A DNA stretch of 37,615 nt, from assembly GCA_964397995.1 (NCBI GenBank), contig CAYNLG010000032.1:1-37615 (forward strand), written 5' to 3'. Position numbers and translations under genes: made by a program. This DNA is from CAYNLG01 sp964397995 (GTDB taxonomy: Bacteria > Planctomycetota > Phycisphaerae > FEN-1346). Positions 15,735 to 24,439 of this stretch are shown here, piece after piece (within the stretch, counting starts at the first letter, position 1; every line of letters starts with the position of its first letter). The notes under the pieces were generated by a model, which did not search any database, had not been told where the DNA came from, and saw only the letters and a list, made by a program, of their open reading frames with translations.

Positions 15735-18509
15735 ATGCGCTGTCGATGGATGGTCCCGCTTGCCTTGGCCCTGTGCTTCGCGACGGCCGGTGCGGTTCGG
15801 GCGGCCGAGGCCCACGCCGAGGTGACCCGAACGGACGAGGCCCTGGCTGTCCTGTTCTCGAACGGGGCCGCGCTGGAGTTCGCGCTGGCCGGGGACACAC
15901 TGCTGGGCCTTCGGACCGCGGTCGCCTCCGGCCTTGCCCTGACCAGCGGCGAGACGCTTCTCCGGCCCGTCATCGCCGACGACGCCTGGGAGCAGAAGGA
16001 GCCCTGGCTGGTCCACGAGATGACACTGCGCGACGTCAGGGCCGCCGACGACGGCACGGTCACGCTGACGCTCGAGCTCCGCGCGACGACAGCCGAGGCG
16101 GCGCTCAAGGCCGTGTACCTCTGGGCCGGCGATGAGGCCCGGGCCCTCGGCGAGGCCGCCACCCCCGAGTTGCGCGAGGCCCAGGGCAAGGCCCGGGCGG
16201 CCCGCGAACGCCTGAACGCCGCCGCCGACGCGCTGCCGGAGGTGGCCGCCCAGCGCGACGCGATCGCGGCCTACGAGAAGCGGATCGCTGACCCCACGGA
16301 CGCCGACCGCCGCAGGCTCGGATGGCTGAGGAACCAGCTTGCGAAGGAAGAGGCGAAGCTTCCACCGCTCCGCGAGGCGGCCTATCCGAAGCTCGCGAAG
16401 ACCGACCCGGCCCTGGCCGAGGCCTGGCGCGACGTCCAGGCGTTCGAGGCGTTGCTTGCCCGCCGGGCCCTTGAAGTCGGCGGCATCCACCGCGACTACT
16501 TCGGCTCCGCCATGTTCCGGTTGCCATCCGAGGCGAACACCCCGGAGGCGGTCCGCGCGCTGGCCGAAGCCGGGGGCCCGGGCGCCGCCGGCGCCGGCAC
16601 CCTCAGATGGGTTCTCGCGCCCGTTGACGTGAACGTGGCCGGCTGGCCGTACCAGGGGTGGCGGCACCACTACGAGGTGGACTTGGCGGGCGGGCGGACG
16701 ACCCGTTTCGTCCGCGAGACCGGGACGTGGGAACTGGGCGGCCAGGCTGTCGGCTCGACCCTCGTGGCCGTGCGTTACCGCGGCCTGGGCGGCTTTGACG
16801 AGACCTTCGGGGGGGGGGCCGGCGGGGGCATCGACCGGAACTTCACGACGACCGAGACGATTCCCGGCGCGGCCGGCGGCGCGCCGCTGATCAGCCCCGT
16901 CGTTCCGCCCGGCGAGGACCGCCGCGACCGCGGCTTCGGTTTGCGCCACCGCGTCAGCCCCTGGATCGGCCGCATGATCCGCGGCGTGGGCTCGCCCATG
17001 GTTGACGTCCAGCACCGGCCGGAAGGCGTTTTCGCCAGTTTCCCCGACCATCTGGGCGACCTGCGGGCCGTGACCGAAGCCTTCACGGGGGACCGGGCCG
17101 TCAGCCAGACGAACGAGGAGGCCTTCGCCCGGACGGGGTCGCTCGCGACCACGCCGATGCTCTACGTGGCCCTGGCGGCGCCCGGGGGCGCGCCCTTCGC
17201 TCTGCACGAGTGCCGCACCCGCTGGCAGGAACTGGACGCGTACACGCGGCGTCGGGTAAGCGAGGAACTGGGCTTCGTCCAGGCCGAGCCGCTCCCCGGT
17301 GTCGGCCTGAACATCGACACCGCCTGGGAGCGCCGCATCGCCGACCTCGCCGGCCGCATGGACGCCTACGCCGACCTCGGCATGCGCATGATCCTTGTCC
17401 ACCAGCCCGGCTGGATGAACGGGCGCGGCCTGAAGGAGTGCAAGGACCCCGAGTACAGCAAGCTGGCCAAGGGGGGCGGCGACTGCAGCATCTACGACTA
17501 CGTCCCGCGGCCGACGGTGGCCAAGGAGTGGAAGGCCCTGACGCGGAAGCTTGCCGAGCACGAGGTGGCGTACCTCGTCTGGTGCAGCTTCTTCAGTGTC
17601 GGCCCGGGCGGCTTCGTCCAGGAACTCCGCGACACCCGCGGCCTCAGGGAGGCCGACTTCTCGGCCTACGAGAACCCGAACGTCGAGCCCGGCGGGCCGG
17701 TCTTCTTCGAGAGCCTCCACTGCGCCCACAACCCGAACACGAAGGCCCTGCTGGACCTCTTCGTCAGCCGCTTCGACACGGCCCGCGAGCGGTACGGCCA
17801 CAACGGCATCTGGGCCGACAGCTGGCACAAGTGGGCCCTCGTGGTTGGCAACGGGCCCAGGCGCAAGCCGTCGTTCCGCGCCTGGATGGAGCAGTTCGCC
17901 CGCTGGAGTCGTGAGGGCTTGGCCTTCGTCTCCGAGGGCCAGGGCGCCCCGATCATGAGCTGCAGCCTTGAGCTGAGCGAGCAGCGCTTCGAGGACGAGT
18001 GGTGGTTCCTCCCGCAGACCACGCTCTGGTACCGCGGCAAGTCGCTCCCGCCGGGCGCGGGGACGGTCGAGGCCGACCGGCACACGTTCCGTCTCATGGC
18101 CAACCGGTGCTGGCCCTTCGTCGAGACCGGCTGGGGCCAAGACGTGCTGAAGGTGATCCCCGACTTCGGGCGCCTTGCCCACGAGTACAACGCCGCCCTG
18201 CCGCTCATGCGCCGCAGCCACGTCCTGCCGGGTGGTGCCGGCGTTCTCTGGCTGGGCTATGGCGGCGACGGCAAGGGCGCCTGGTTCCCCTTCAAGGCGG
18301 GCCCCGTGCCGAAGGGCGTCACGGCGACCGGCATCACCGACGGCCGCCCCGCGCCGCGGGCCGAGGCCTACCGGACGTACGCCGTCGAGGCCGACGACCT
18401 TGTGGCGGCTTTCGGCCTCCGCCGCGGGTCGGAGAAGGACCCGCGCCTTGGCCGGACGTACCGCCCTATGGCGTACCGGTGGCCGGCATGGGCGACGGAG
18501 AACAAGTGA
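15735..18509 (+). CDS. Large secreted protein, probable TIM-barrel glycoside hydrolase
   Basis: A 924-residue exported protein; signal peptide residues 1-23 (LALALCFATAGAVRAAE). The N-terminal ~330 residues are beta-sandwich-like, interrupted by a long helical insertion (about 148-240, LREAQGKARAARERLNAAAD ...) that looks coiled coil. The central part has barrel-type blocks: 'PGVGLNIDTAWERRIADLAG', 'LGMRMILVHQPGWMNGRG', 'VAYLVWCSFFSVGPGG', and 'HNGIWADSWHKWALV', where Asp695 is placed like the nucleophile of GH31/GH36-type alpha-glycosidases. This points to a retaining hydrolase acting on alpha-linked sugar, but the family is not identified and the catalytic pair is not proven. The ATG at 15735 follows TAAAGGA. 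It stands between two hydrolase-like neighbours, with a probable terminator on one side and hairpins on the other. Confidence 0.7.
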   Translation: MRCRWMVPLALALCFATAGAVRAAEAHAEVTRTDEALAVLFSNGAALEFALAGDTLLGLRTAVASGLALTSGETLLRPVIADDAWEQKEPWLVHEMTLRDVRAADDGTVTLTLELRATTAEAALKAVYLWAGDEARALGEAATPELREAQGKARAARERLNAAADALPEVAAQRDAIAAYEKRIADPTDADRRRLGWLRNQLAKEEAKLPPLREAAYPKLAKTDPALAEAWRDVQAFEALLARRALEVGGIHRDYFGSAMFRLPSEANTPEAVRALAEAGGPGAAGAGTLRWVLAPVDVNVAGWPYQGWRHHYEVDLAGGRTTRFVRETGTWELGGQAVGSTLVAVRYRGLGGFDETFGGGAGGGIDRNFTTTETIPGAAGGAPLISPVVPPGEDRRDRGFGLRHRVSPWIGRMIRGVGSPMVDVQHRPEGVFASFPDHLGDLRAVTEAFTGDRAVSQTNEEAFARTGSLATTPMLYVALAAPGGAPFALHECRTRWQELDAYTRRRVSEELGFVQAEPLPGVGLNIDTAWERRIADLAGRMDAYADLGMRMILVHQPGWMNGRGLKECKDPEYSKLAKGGGDCSIYDYVPRPTVAKEWKALTRKLAEHEVAYLVWCSFFSVGPGGFVQELRDTRGLREADFSAYENPNVEPGGPVFFESLHCAHNPNTKALLDLFVSRFDTARERYGHNGIWADSWHKWALVVGNGPRRKPSFRAWMEQFARWSREGLAFVSEGQGAPIMSCSLELSEQRFEDEWWFLPQTTLWYRGKSLPPGAGTVEADRHTFRLMANRCWPFVETGWGQDVLKVIPDFGRLAHEYNAALPLMRRSHVLPGGAGVLWLGYGGDGKGAWFPFKAGPVPKGVTATGITDGRPAPRAEAYRTYAVEADDLVAAFGLRRGSEKDPRLGRTYRPMAYRWPAWATENK

Positions 18510-18527
18510 GGCCCCGGGCGGGCCTCA
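18507..18527 (+). terminator. Hairpin over the stop codon of the 924-residue protein
   Basis: TGAGGCCC - CGGGC - GGGCCTCA, a perfect 8-bp stem that starts with the stop codon itself. No T run follows, so a classical terminator is not certain; it might act with the next hairpin. Confidence 0.4.
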
Positions 18528-18547
18528 GGGGCGGAAGGCTGGCACGT

Positions 18548-18567
18548 CCGCGAGCTCCCGCTCGCGG
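18548..18567 (+). other. Second perfect hairpin in the same spacer
   Basis: CCGCGAGC - TCCC - GCTCGCGG, a perfect 8-bp stem with a 4-nt loop, 20 nt after the first hairpin and 43 nt before the next ATG. Possible terminator element or mRNA stabiliser; no T run. Confidence 0.4.
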
Positions 18568-18610
18568 CTCGACGAGGTGACGCAGCATGGATCAGCGGAG
18601 GGAGTGAACG

Positions 18611-18895
18611 ATGGCCGCCTGCCTCGTCGTCGCCGTGCTGCTCGGCCTGCCGCGCATCGTCCTCGCCGGCATCTGGCTCCTGACGCCCTGGATCGGCCGG
18701 GCCTACGACGGGTGGGTGTGGCCGCTCCTGGGCTTCCTCTTCCTGCCCTATACGACGCTCGCGTACACCGCGGCCATGCTGCACAATGACCATAGGCTGG
18801 ACGGGGTCTGGCTGGTCATCGTCATCGTGGCGGTGCTGGTGGACCTGGGGGTCATCGGGAAGGCCGGCCACCAGGGGCATCGCCGCCGGGACTGA
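18611..18895 (+). CDS. Small conserved-looking membrane protein
   Basis: A 94-residue protein with about three hydrophobic segments: residues 3-24 (ACLVVAVLLGLPRIVLAGIW), 36-58 (WPLLGFLFLPYTTLAYTAAM) and 65-84 (GVWLVIVIVAVLVDLGVIGK), then a basic tail. The 'WPLLGFLFLPYTTLAY' segment recalls small hypothetical membrane proteins found across many phyla; no function is known for them. A strong ribosome site (GGAGGGAG) precedes the ATG. The last 44 nt overlap the 3' end of the convergent beta-propeller gene (18852-18895), so the two mRNAs are complementary over at least that stretch. It has no obvious partner; the two hairpins upstream separate it from the hydrolase gene. Confidence 0.75.
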   Translation: MAACLVVAVLLGLPRIVLAGIWLLTPWIGRAYDGWVWPLLGFLFLPYTTLAYTAAMLHNDHRLDGVWLVIVIVAVLVDLGVIGKAGHQGHRRRD

Positions 18896-19886
18896 CCCTG
18901 GCCGCCCCGGGCGCCTCCTCCGGCCCGAGCGGCGCCATGAGGCGCGGCACACGTTTCTTTGGTTTCTCTTCGGCCTCGCCGCCCGCCCCGGCCACATGGA
19001 GGTCCGGGTACCCGACGTGCCCGGTCCACGAAACGCGGGTGCATCGGTTTGTGCTGACCTGCACCACGTAGGCCTCCCCCCGCCGCCCCTCGCCCTGGGC
19101 GGCAAGGTAATCGTTGTGGTTGGACCAGTGATGGTTGTCCCACCGGTCGTCGGGCGCCGCCGTGCGGGTGTCGAGCTTCGTCTTTGGGCCGCCGTCCCAC
19201 GTCTGGACGGTCACCGTCCGGTGGCCGCCGTTGTTGTTCATGAGCAGCCGCCCGTCGGGCGAGACGCCGGGCGAGCAGCCTTTGGCGTACTTCCGGTGCG
19301 TCCCGGCCACCAGGTCCACCGCGAACAGGTTGTTGCCCCAGCGGCAGGCCATCCGCCGCCCGTCCGCCGAGAGGCAGGGCGACCCGGAGTACTCGCCGGG
19401 GGCCCCCAGCGGCTCCACCTTCCGCGTTTCGACGTCCACGAGGTGGAAGCCCTTGCCCTTGTTCCAGAAGACGATGGCGCGGCCGCTCGGGTGGTACTCG
19501 ACGGGGCAGCCGTCCTTCTTGTCCGCCCCCTTTACGAGCTCGACACGCTCGGACCCGTCGGCGCTCACGCGGAGGACGGTGCCCCCCTTCCAGACGGCCA
19601 AGTACCGCCCGTCGGGCGCCCAACGGGCGTAGTCGCCCGCGCCGAGGGCGACCTCGCGCCACTCGCCGATGACGACTTTATGGACGCGGCCTTTGCGGGT
19701 GTAGCAGACGGCGCCGTCGATCGTCCGGTCGAGGGCGTCGAGGGCGGGCTTCTCCTTCGGGCTCGGGCCGTCGGCCCGGACGCCCGTCACGAGGACAGCC
19801 ATCGCCGCTGCGGCCAAGGCGACACGGGAGACGACCCCGGTCCAGGCGGCCGGGGCGAGCAGGCCAGGGCGGTGGCGGGTGCGCAT
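18852..19886 (-). CDS. Secreted TolB/WD40-like beta-propeller protein
   Basis: A 344-residue protein made of propeller blades: 'GDYARWAPDGRYLAVWKGGT', 'VEYHPSGRAIVFWNKGKGF', 'SPCLSADGRRMACRWGNNLF' and 'SPGVSPDGRLLMNNNGGH' are repeated TolB-type strands, ending with 'DDRWDNHHWSNHNDYLAAQG'. Such propellers bind proteins or ligands and often read out or tally data in the periplasm; no catalytic site is seen. The ATG at 19886 (GAGGAAG upstream) is chosen since it starts the signal peptide (about residues 1-35, ALAAAAMAVLVTGVRA). An ATG at 19907 also has a GTGAGGA site but would add acidic residues before the signal. The C-terminal ~40 residues are charged and Pro-rich, and their codons overlap the convergent small membrane gene. 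It follows the PEBP gene by 108 nt and may be co-transcribed with it. Confidence 0.75.
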   Translation of the reverse strand: MRTRHRPGLLAPAAWTGVVSRVALAAAAMAVLVTGVRADGPSPKEKPALDALDRTIDGAVCYTRKGRVHKVVIGEWREVALGAGDYARWAPDGRYLAVWKGGTVLRVSADGSERVELVKGADKKDGCPVEYHPSGRAIVFWNKGKGFHLVDVETRKVEPLGAPGEYSGSPCLSADGRRMACRWGNNLFAVDLVAGTHRKYAKGCSPGVSPDGRLLMNNNGGHRTVTVQTWDGGPKTKLDTRTAAPDDRWDNHHWSNHNDYLAAQGEGRRGEAYVVQVSTNRCTRVSWTGHVGYPDLHVAGAGGEAEEKPKKRVPRLMAPLGPEEAPGAARVSPGGDAPGGRPSR

Positions 19887-19994
19887 GGCGGCTTCCTCGT
19901 CGGGCATCGTGTCCTCACCGATGAAACCCGTGCCGCGCGGCATCGGTACGCAAGAAGCGGCGGCGCCGCGGCCCGCCCCGCGGCGCGCGGCTGT

Positions 19995-20471
19995 CTACTT
20001 CCTTTCGTACATACCCGTGATGACGGCCTCGCCGAGGATGTGGCCGCTCATCGCGTTGATCAGTTGCTTCTTCGTCGACCCCGCCGGCAGGTCCAGCATC
20101 CGGTTCAGGGCGTAGATGGTGAAGGTATAGCGGTGCGGGCCGTGGCCGACGGGCGGCATCGGGCCGCCGTACCCCACGCGGTCCGGCCAGCTCGTCTGCC
20201 CCTGGCGGGCCCCGTTCAGCGGCTCGACGTGCGGCTCGGCCGGCAGCCCCTCGGGCAGGTCCGTCCGGTCGCCGGGGATGTTCCAGAGACACCAGTGGAC
20301 CCACGTGCCGTTCGGGGCGTCGGGGTCCTTGCAGGTGACGGCAAAGGATTGGGTGCCGGGCGGCACGTCGCGCCACACGAGGGGCGGCGAGAGGTCTTCG
20401 CCCTCGCCCGTGTGCCGCCGCGGGATGCGCTCGCTGTTCTTGAATGCCGGACTCGACAACTCGAAACTCAT
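19995..20471 (-). CDS. YbhB/YbcL-type phosphatidylethanolamine-binding (PEBP) protein
   Basis: A 158-residue single-domain cytoplasmic protein. The PEBP ligand pocket is intact: 'GEDLSPPLVWRDVPPGTQSF', 'CKDPDAPNGTWVHWCLWNI' (the DPDAP..W.HW signature), the 'GYGGPMPPVGHGPHRYTFTI' block and 'YALNRMLDLPAG'. Bacterial members bind anionic or phospho-ligands; their role is not settled. The ATG at 20471 has an AAAGGAGGG site. A TATACT box (20540-20535) lies upstream on the same strand but lacks a good -35. It diverges from the 637-residue secreted protein gene, leaving a shared 198-nt control region, and runs toward the beta-propeller gene. Confidence 0.93.
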   Translation of the reverse strand: MSFELSSPAFKNSERIPRRHTGEGEDLSPPLVWRDVPPGTQSFAVTCKDPDAPNGTWVHWCLWNIPGDRTDLPEGLPAEPHVEPLNGARQGQTSWPDRVGYGGPMPPVGHGPHRYTFTIYALNRMLDLPAGSTKKQLINAMSGHILGEAVITGMYERK

Positions 20472-20603
20472 GCGGCCCTCCTTTCGCTCTGGGCGCGGCC
20501 CGCGTGAGCGGGCCCTCGCGCGTCACCGTGCTTGAGTATAGCAGGTTCCTCCCGCAAGGGGCAGGGGCCTCCGGGATTCGCGGCGCCCCCTCTCCCGGAG
20601 GCC

Positions 20604-20633
20604 TTGCGGCCGGGGCGGCACCGCGCGTAAGAT
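20604..20633 (+). promoter_or_regulatory. Possible promoter of the 637-residue protein operon
   Basis: TTGCGG (20604-20609), an 18-nt spacer and TAAGAT (20628-20633), in the space shared with the divergent PEBP gene. The -35 box is weak, and the ribosome site GGAGG lies about 25 nt further on. Confidence 0.35.
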
Positions 20634-20669
20634 ACCCGGGCACGTACCCCCGAGACCCGGAGGCCCGGC

Positions 20670-22583
20670 ATGACCCGACTCAAGGCCCTTCTCCCCCTGA
20701 TTCTCGCGGCGACGCTGGCGGCTGGGGCGGCCGCGGCGTGGAAAGTCCCGACCCCCGGCGACGCGACCCACCCCGGGGCCGACGCCGCGCCCGCCAGCAG
20801 CCCGACCACGTATCCCGACCCCCAGGGCTTTCAGGCCCGGGCCGCGGCCGTCATCAAGGCCGTGGCCGACGGCGGCCTGGAGAAGTGGCGCACCGGCTAC
20901 TTCAGCGGCGGCGACCCCGGCAAGTACCTCCCCGGCCACGCCATGGCCAAGCTCCTGCTCAACCCGGACGACCCCGAGGCCCTGAAGTACATGAACGATA
21001 ACCGGTCCGCGAAGGAGCATTACCACTTCGCGGCCGTCAACTGGGGCCGCTTCCTTCCGGTCTTCGGCGACGCCCTCACGCCCGACACCCGGAAGCTCCT
21101 CGCCGACAGCGCCCGCAAGTACGGGTCGTACCACTCGGGTGGCGGCACGGAGAACCACAAGGTCATGTGGTACTCGACCGCTCTTGTCCTGCCGCACTAC
21201 CTCCAGGGCGACGGCATGCTCGGCCACCAGGGCAAGGACCGGGTCCTCGCGAAGATGAAGCGGTGGCTCCGCGACTACGTCAAGGGCCTCTACGCCGCGG
21301 GCCAGGGCGAGTGGGATTCCTCGACCTACCTGATGTTCGACGTCAACGGGATGCTGAACGTCTACGACTTCTCGCCCGACCCCGAGTGCCGCCTCCTGGC
21401 CAAGGCCGCCCTCGACTGGTACGTGGCCGCCTACGCCCTGAAGTACCGCGACGGCATCTACATGGCGCCGAACCAGCGGGGCTTCGCGAGCGAGCCGGCC
21501 GGGACGATCACCGACAACACCGGCACGATCTGGTGGGGCTCGCACGACACGCCCTCGCACGAGGCCATGCGAGACTGGCGGTACACGATGCACGCCATCA
21601 CCTCGAGTTACCGGCCGAACAAGGTGCTGACGGCCATCGCCCGCAAGAACCTGCCGGACCTGCCCTTCGAGTCCCGCAACACCAAGCCGAACTACTGGTT
21701 CGGCCAGGGCATCGAGCCCGAGGCAAACCACTCCCAGGAGACCGTCTACGTCGCGAAGCATTACTCGATGGGCGTCGAGTGGGACCGCGCCTGGGGCGCG
21801 TTCAAGGACGGCCGCGTCTTCGACCAGCGCGCCCGGTTCCAGATCGTGGCCGAGTCGCCAGAAGGCGGCCTCATGCTGACGGGCGGGCACCCGTGGCAGG
21901 GCCACTACAAGGACCGCAAGGGCAAGTACGACCAGCGGGCCGCCTGCGGGGCCGCCATGATGTGCCTGACGGAGATCCCCGAGGACGAGTTGCCGCACCA
22001 CGTCTTCTTCAGCGTGCCCGAAGGCGGGCCGATGCCCGTCGAGGAAGCCGGCTGGTGGTGCATGCAGGCCGGCGGGGCCTATGTCGCCGTCCACGGCCTC
22101 GGCGAAAAGACCGTCCTCGGCCAGACCGAGCTCTCCGGCAAGCAGAAGAAGCAGAACGCCAAGGCCGCCGAGCAGGGCAAGCCGGTGCCGCACAAGCCCA
22201 AGCCCATCCTCCAGGTCCTCGGCCGCAGGACCGGTTTCGTCTGCCAGACGGCCGACGCCTCGGACTACGCGACGCGGGCCCGGTTCGTCGCCGACGTGCG
22301 CAAGAAGTGCAAGGTCGATACCTCCGGCTGGCCCGGCGAGCGCCGGGTCGCCTACACCGGCCTCGATGGCCGCACGCTCCAGATGACCTATCGCCCGGGC
22401 GAGCAGACGGCCGCCGTCGCCATCGACGGTAAGCCCGTCGACCTCCGCACGTGGCAGGTCTATGACGGGCCGTACGTGAAGCAGTCGGGCGGCGTCATGA
22501 CCGTGAACGACGGGCGCGACGGGTACACCGTTGATTGCACCGGCGACTTGCCCGTCTACAAACCGTGGACGCCGGTGAAGTAG
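20670..22583 (+). CDS. Secreted alpha/alpha-toroid-like protein, possible polysaccharide lyase
   Basis: A 637-residue exported protein; signal peptide residues 1-22 (LILAATLAAGAAAAW). Residues ~55-330 are alpha-helical with aromatic and His motifs of lyase type: 'EHYHFAAVNWGRFLPVFG', 'SGGGTENHKVMWYSTALVLP', 'GQGEWDSSTYLMFDVNGML' and 'GTIWWGSHDTPSHEAM'. The later half is beta-rich and contains 'GIEPEANHSQETVYVAKHYS' and 'WKGHY'-like turns (PWQGHYKDRKGKYDQR), then a lysine-rich insertion (KQKKQNAKAAEQGK) and a last beta domain. The plan (helical toroid plus sandwich, His/Asn/Tyr-rich cleft) resembles heparinase- or chondroitinase-type lyases but no family is confirmed. Start ATG 20670 follows GGAGG by 7 nt. 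It leads a probable four-gene operon (20670-24811). Confidence 0.7.
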   Translation: MTRLKALLPLILAATLAAGAAAAWKVPTPGDATHPGADAAPASSPTTYPDPQGFQARAAAVIKAVADGGLEKWRTGYFSGGDPGKYLPGHAMAKLLLNPDDPEALKYMNDNRSAKEHYHFAAVNWGRFLPVFGDALTPDTRKLLADSARKYGSYHSGGGTENHKVMWYSTALVLPHYLQGDGMLGHQGKDRVLAKMKRWLRDYVKGLYAAGQGEWDSSTYLMFDVNGMLNVYDFSPDPECRLLAKAALDWYVAAYALKYRDGIYMAPNQRGFASEPAGTITDNTGTIWWGSHDTPSHEAMRDWRYTMHAITSSYRPNKVLTAIARKNLPDLPFESRNTKPNYWFGQGIEPEANHSQETVYVAKHYSMGVEWDRAWGAFKDGRVFDQRARFQIVAESPEGGLMLTGGHPWQGHYKDRKGKYDQRAACGAAMMCLTEIPEDELPHHVFFSVPEGGPMPVEEAGWWCMQAGGAYVAVHGLGEKTVLGQTELSGKQKKQNAKAAEQGKPVPHKPKPILQVLGRRTGFVCQTADASDYATRARFVADVRKKCKVDTSGWPGERRVAYTGLDGRTLQMTYRPGEQTAAVAIDGKPVDLRTWQVYDGPYVKQSGGVMTVNDGRDGYTVDCTGDLPVYKPWTPVK

Positions 22584-22635
22584 GCCGCGGTGCGGACCGC
22601 GCGCGGCGATCGTCCCTTCGGGGAGGCAGGGCCGC

Positions 22636-23145
22636 ATGCTCGACCTGCAGTACATCGTGTGGGGGCTGGCGAAGCTGGTGCTGGCCGGTCTGTGCGGCGC
22701 GGCCGTCGGCTGGGACCGCGAAGCGCACGAAAAGGCCGCCGGCCTGCGGACGCACATCCTGATGGCCCTCGGGGCCTGCCTGTTCGCCCTGATCAGCATC
22801 CATCTCGAGGCCGACTACGACAACGTCGACGTCATGCGCGTCGTCCAGGGCGCCCTGATGGGCACGGGGTTCGTCTGTGCCGGCGTCATCTTCCGCGACG
22901 GCACGCACATCCGCGGCCTGACCACGGCCGCCGGCCTCTGGATCATGGGCGCGGTCGGCCTCGCCATCGGCCTCGGGTACTTCACCCTCGGGCTGTTCGC
23001 CACCGCCCTGACGTTCCTGGCGATGGCCTTCCTGGAGCGGGGGAAGCGCCGCATCCAGAAGCACGAGGACATGGACGGCTCGGGGGGTACTGAGGGCCCG
23101 CCCGAAGACGACGGCACGACAGACGAGAATCGCGGCTCGGACTGA
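22636..23145 (+). CDS. MgtC/SapB-family membrane protein
   Basis: A 169-residue inner-membrane protein with the MgtC N-terminal domain: 'LAKLVLAGLCGAAVGWDREA' followed by 'KAAGLRTHILMALGACLFAL' is the family opening, 'RVVQGALMGTGFVCAGVIFR' and 'IRGLTTAAGLWIMGAVGLAI' follow. Four or five helices span residues ~5-140. MgtC of pathogens tunes the F-type ATPase and helps at low magnesium, but many members are just conserved membrane proteins. The C-terminal ACT-like domain of long MgtC is absent; the tail is an acidic, Gly-rich 30 residues instead. The ribosome site is GGGGAGG. It sits 52 nt after the lyase-like gene and 25 nt before the PQQ-propeller gene. Confidence 0.93.
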   Translation: MLDLQYIVWGLAKLVLAGLCGAAVGWDREAHEKAAGLRTHILMALGACLFALISIHLEADYDNVDVMRVVQGALMGTGFVCAGVIFRDGTHIRGLTTAAGLWIMGAVGLAIGLGYFTLGLFATALTFLAMAFLERGKRRIQKHEDMDGSGGTEGPPEDDGTTDENRGSD

Positions 23146-23170
23146 CCGGCCGCCCATAGGGAGCGGAACG

Positions 23171-24406
23171 ATGAAACGCATCGCGCTGGGCATCGTGTGG
23201 CTGGCGGTCGCCTCGGCCGCCTTCGGGGCGGATTGGCCCCAATGGGGCGGGCCGAACCGCAATGGCGCCTCGCCCGAATCGGGCCTCATGACGACCTGGC
23301 CCGAAGGCGGGCCGAAAGTCCTCTGGACCACCAATGTCGGCCAGGGCTACGGCGGGGCCGCCATCGAGGGCGACCGCGCCTACCTGCTCGACCGCCAGGG
23401 CGACCAGGACATTCTGCGCTGCCTGAACATGGCCGACGGGTCCGAAGTCTGGCGGTACGCGTACGACGCCCCCGGCGAGGTCAGCCACGCCGGGTCGCGG
23501 CACGTGCCGACCGTCGGCGAGAAGCTCGTCTTCAGCGTGGGCGGGTTCGGGCAGGTCACGGCCTTTGACAAGGCCACCGGGCGGCCAGCATGGTCGCACC
23601 ACCTGCTGAAGGACTACGGTGGCCGCATCCCCCGCTGGGGCGTCGCCCAGTCACCGCTCCTCTACAAGACGGCGGTCCTGCTCGCCCCGCAGAGCGGTTC
23701 GGTGGGCGTCGTCGCCTATGACCAGGCCACCGGCCGCGAGGTCTGGCGGACCGGGCCCGTCGGCGAGATGGGCTACGCCTCGCTCGTGCCGATGACGGTC
23801 GGCGGCGTCGACCAGGCCGTCCTCGTCAACACGGCGGGGGTGACGTCGGTGGCCTGCGCGGGCGGGCAGACGCTCTGGTCCTTTGCCTGGCGGGGCAGGA
23901 ACCCGATCCCGAGTGCCGTCCAGGTCGGGGAGAGCGGTGTCTTCGCCACAAACGGCTACGGCGCCGGCAGCGTCATGATTGCCGTCCGCCGCGAGGGGCG
24001 CGGCTTCGCCGCTCGCGAGGTCTGGCGCCACGGCGAGATCGGATCGCACATCCAGCAGCCCGTCCTCGTCGGCGCCCATCTCTACGCCCTCTGCAACACC
24101 AACAGCCGCGCCGACGGCCTCGTCTGCTTCCGCGCGACCGACGGCACCGTCGCCTGGCAGACCGAGCGCGATCCGTACCTGTGCAAGGGCGGCTACATCC
24201 TGACCGGCGACGGCGTCTTCTACCTGGTCGACGGCCGCACCGGCCACCTGCGGATCATCCAACCCGACCCCGCGGGGTACCGGGAAGTCAGTGCCGTGCC
24301 GATGCTGGGCGGGAAGGGCATCTGGGCGCCGCCGGCGCTCTCGGACGGGCGGCTGGTCATCCGCGACGCGTCCCAGATGAAGTGCCTCGACGTGCGGAAA
24401 CCGTGA
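23171..24406 (+). CDS. Secreted PQQ-binding-like beta-propeller repeat protein
   Basis: A 411-residue exported protein; signal peptide residues 1-19 (ALGIVWLAVASAAFGA). It opens with 'DWPQWGGPNRNGASPESGL', the marker of a group very common in Planctomycetota, and continues with PQQ/BamB-like blades: 'GPKVLWTTNVGQGYGGAAI', 'RCLNMADGSEVWRYAYD', 'VVAYDQATGREVWRTGP', 'VCFRATDGTVAWQTERD'. An eight-bladed propeller is expected. These proteins carry no proven PQQ cofactor and no catalytic residues are obvious; binding of proteins or polymers is a fair guess. The ATG follows GGGAGCGG. It lies third in the 20670-24811 run. Confidence 0.9.
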   Translation: MKRIALGIVWLAVASAAFGADWPQWGGPNRNGASPESGLMTTWPEGGPKVLWTTNVGQGYGGAAIEGDRAYLLDRQGDQDILRCLNMADGSEVWRYAYDAPGEVSHAGSRHVPTVGEKLVFSVGGFGQVTAFDKATGRPAWSHHLLKDYGGRIPRWGVAQSPLLYKTAVLLAPQSGSVGVVAYDQATGREVWRTGPVGEMGYASLVPMTVGGVDQAVLVNTAGVTSVACAGGQTLWSFAWRGRNPIPSAVQVGESGVFATNGYGAGSVMIAVRREGRGFAAREVWRHGEIGSHIQQPVLVGAHLYALCNTNSRADGLVCFRATDGTVAWQTERDPYLCKGGYILTGDGVFYLVDGRTGHLRIIQPDPAGYREVSAVPMLGGKGIWAPPALSDGRLVIRDASQMKCLDVRKP

Positions 24407-24439
24407 CCCGCTGCCCCCGACGCGTGGCAGGGAGACCTC

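Noticed and set aside
13254..18221. Long minus-strand open frames (767 and 850 codons)
   Set aside because: Mirror images of the lyase and hydrolase genes; no motif, signal or ribosome site.
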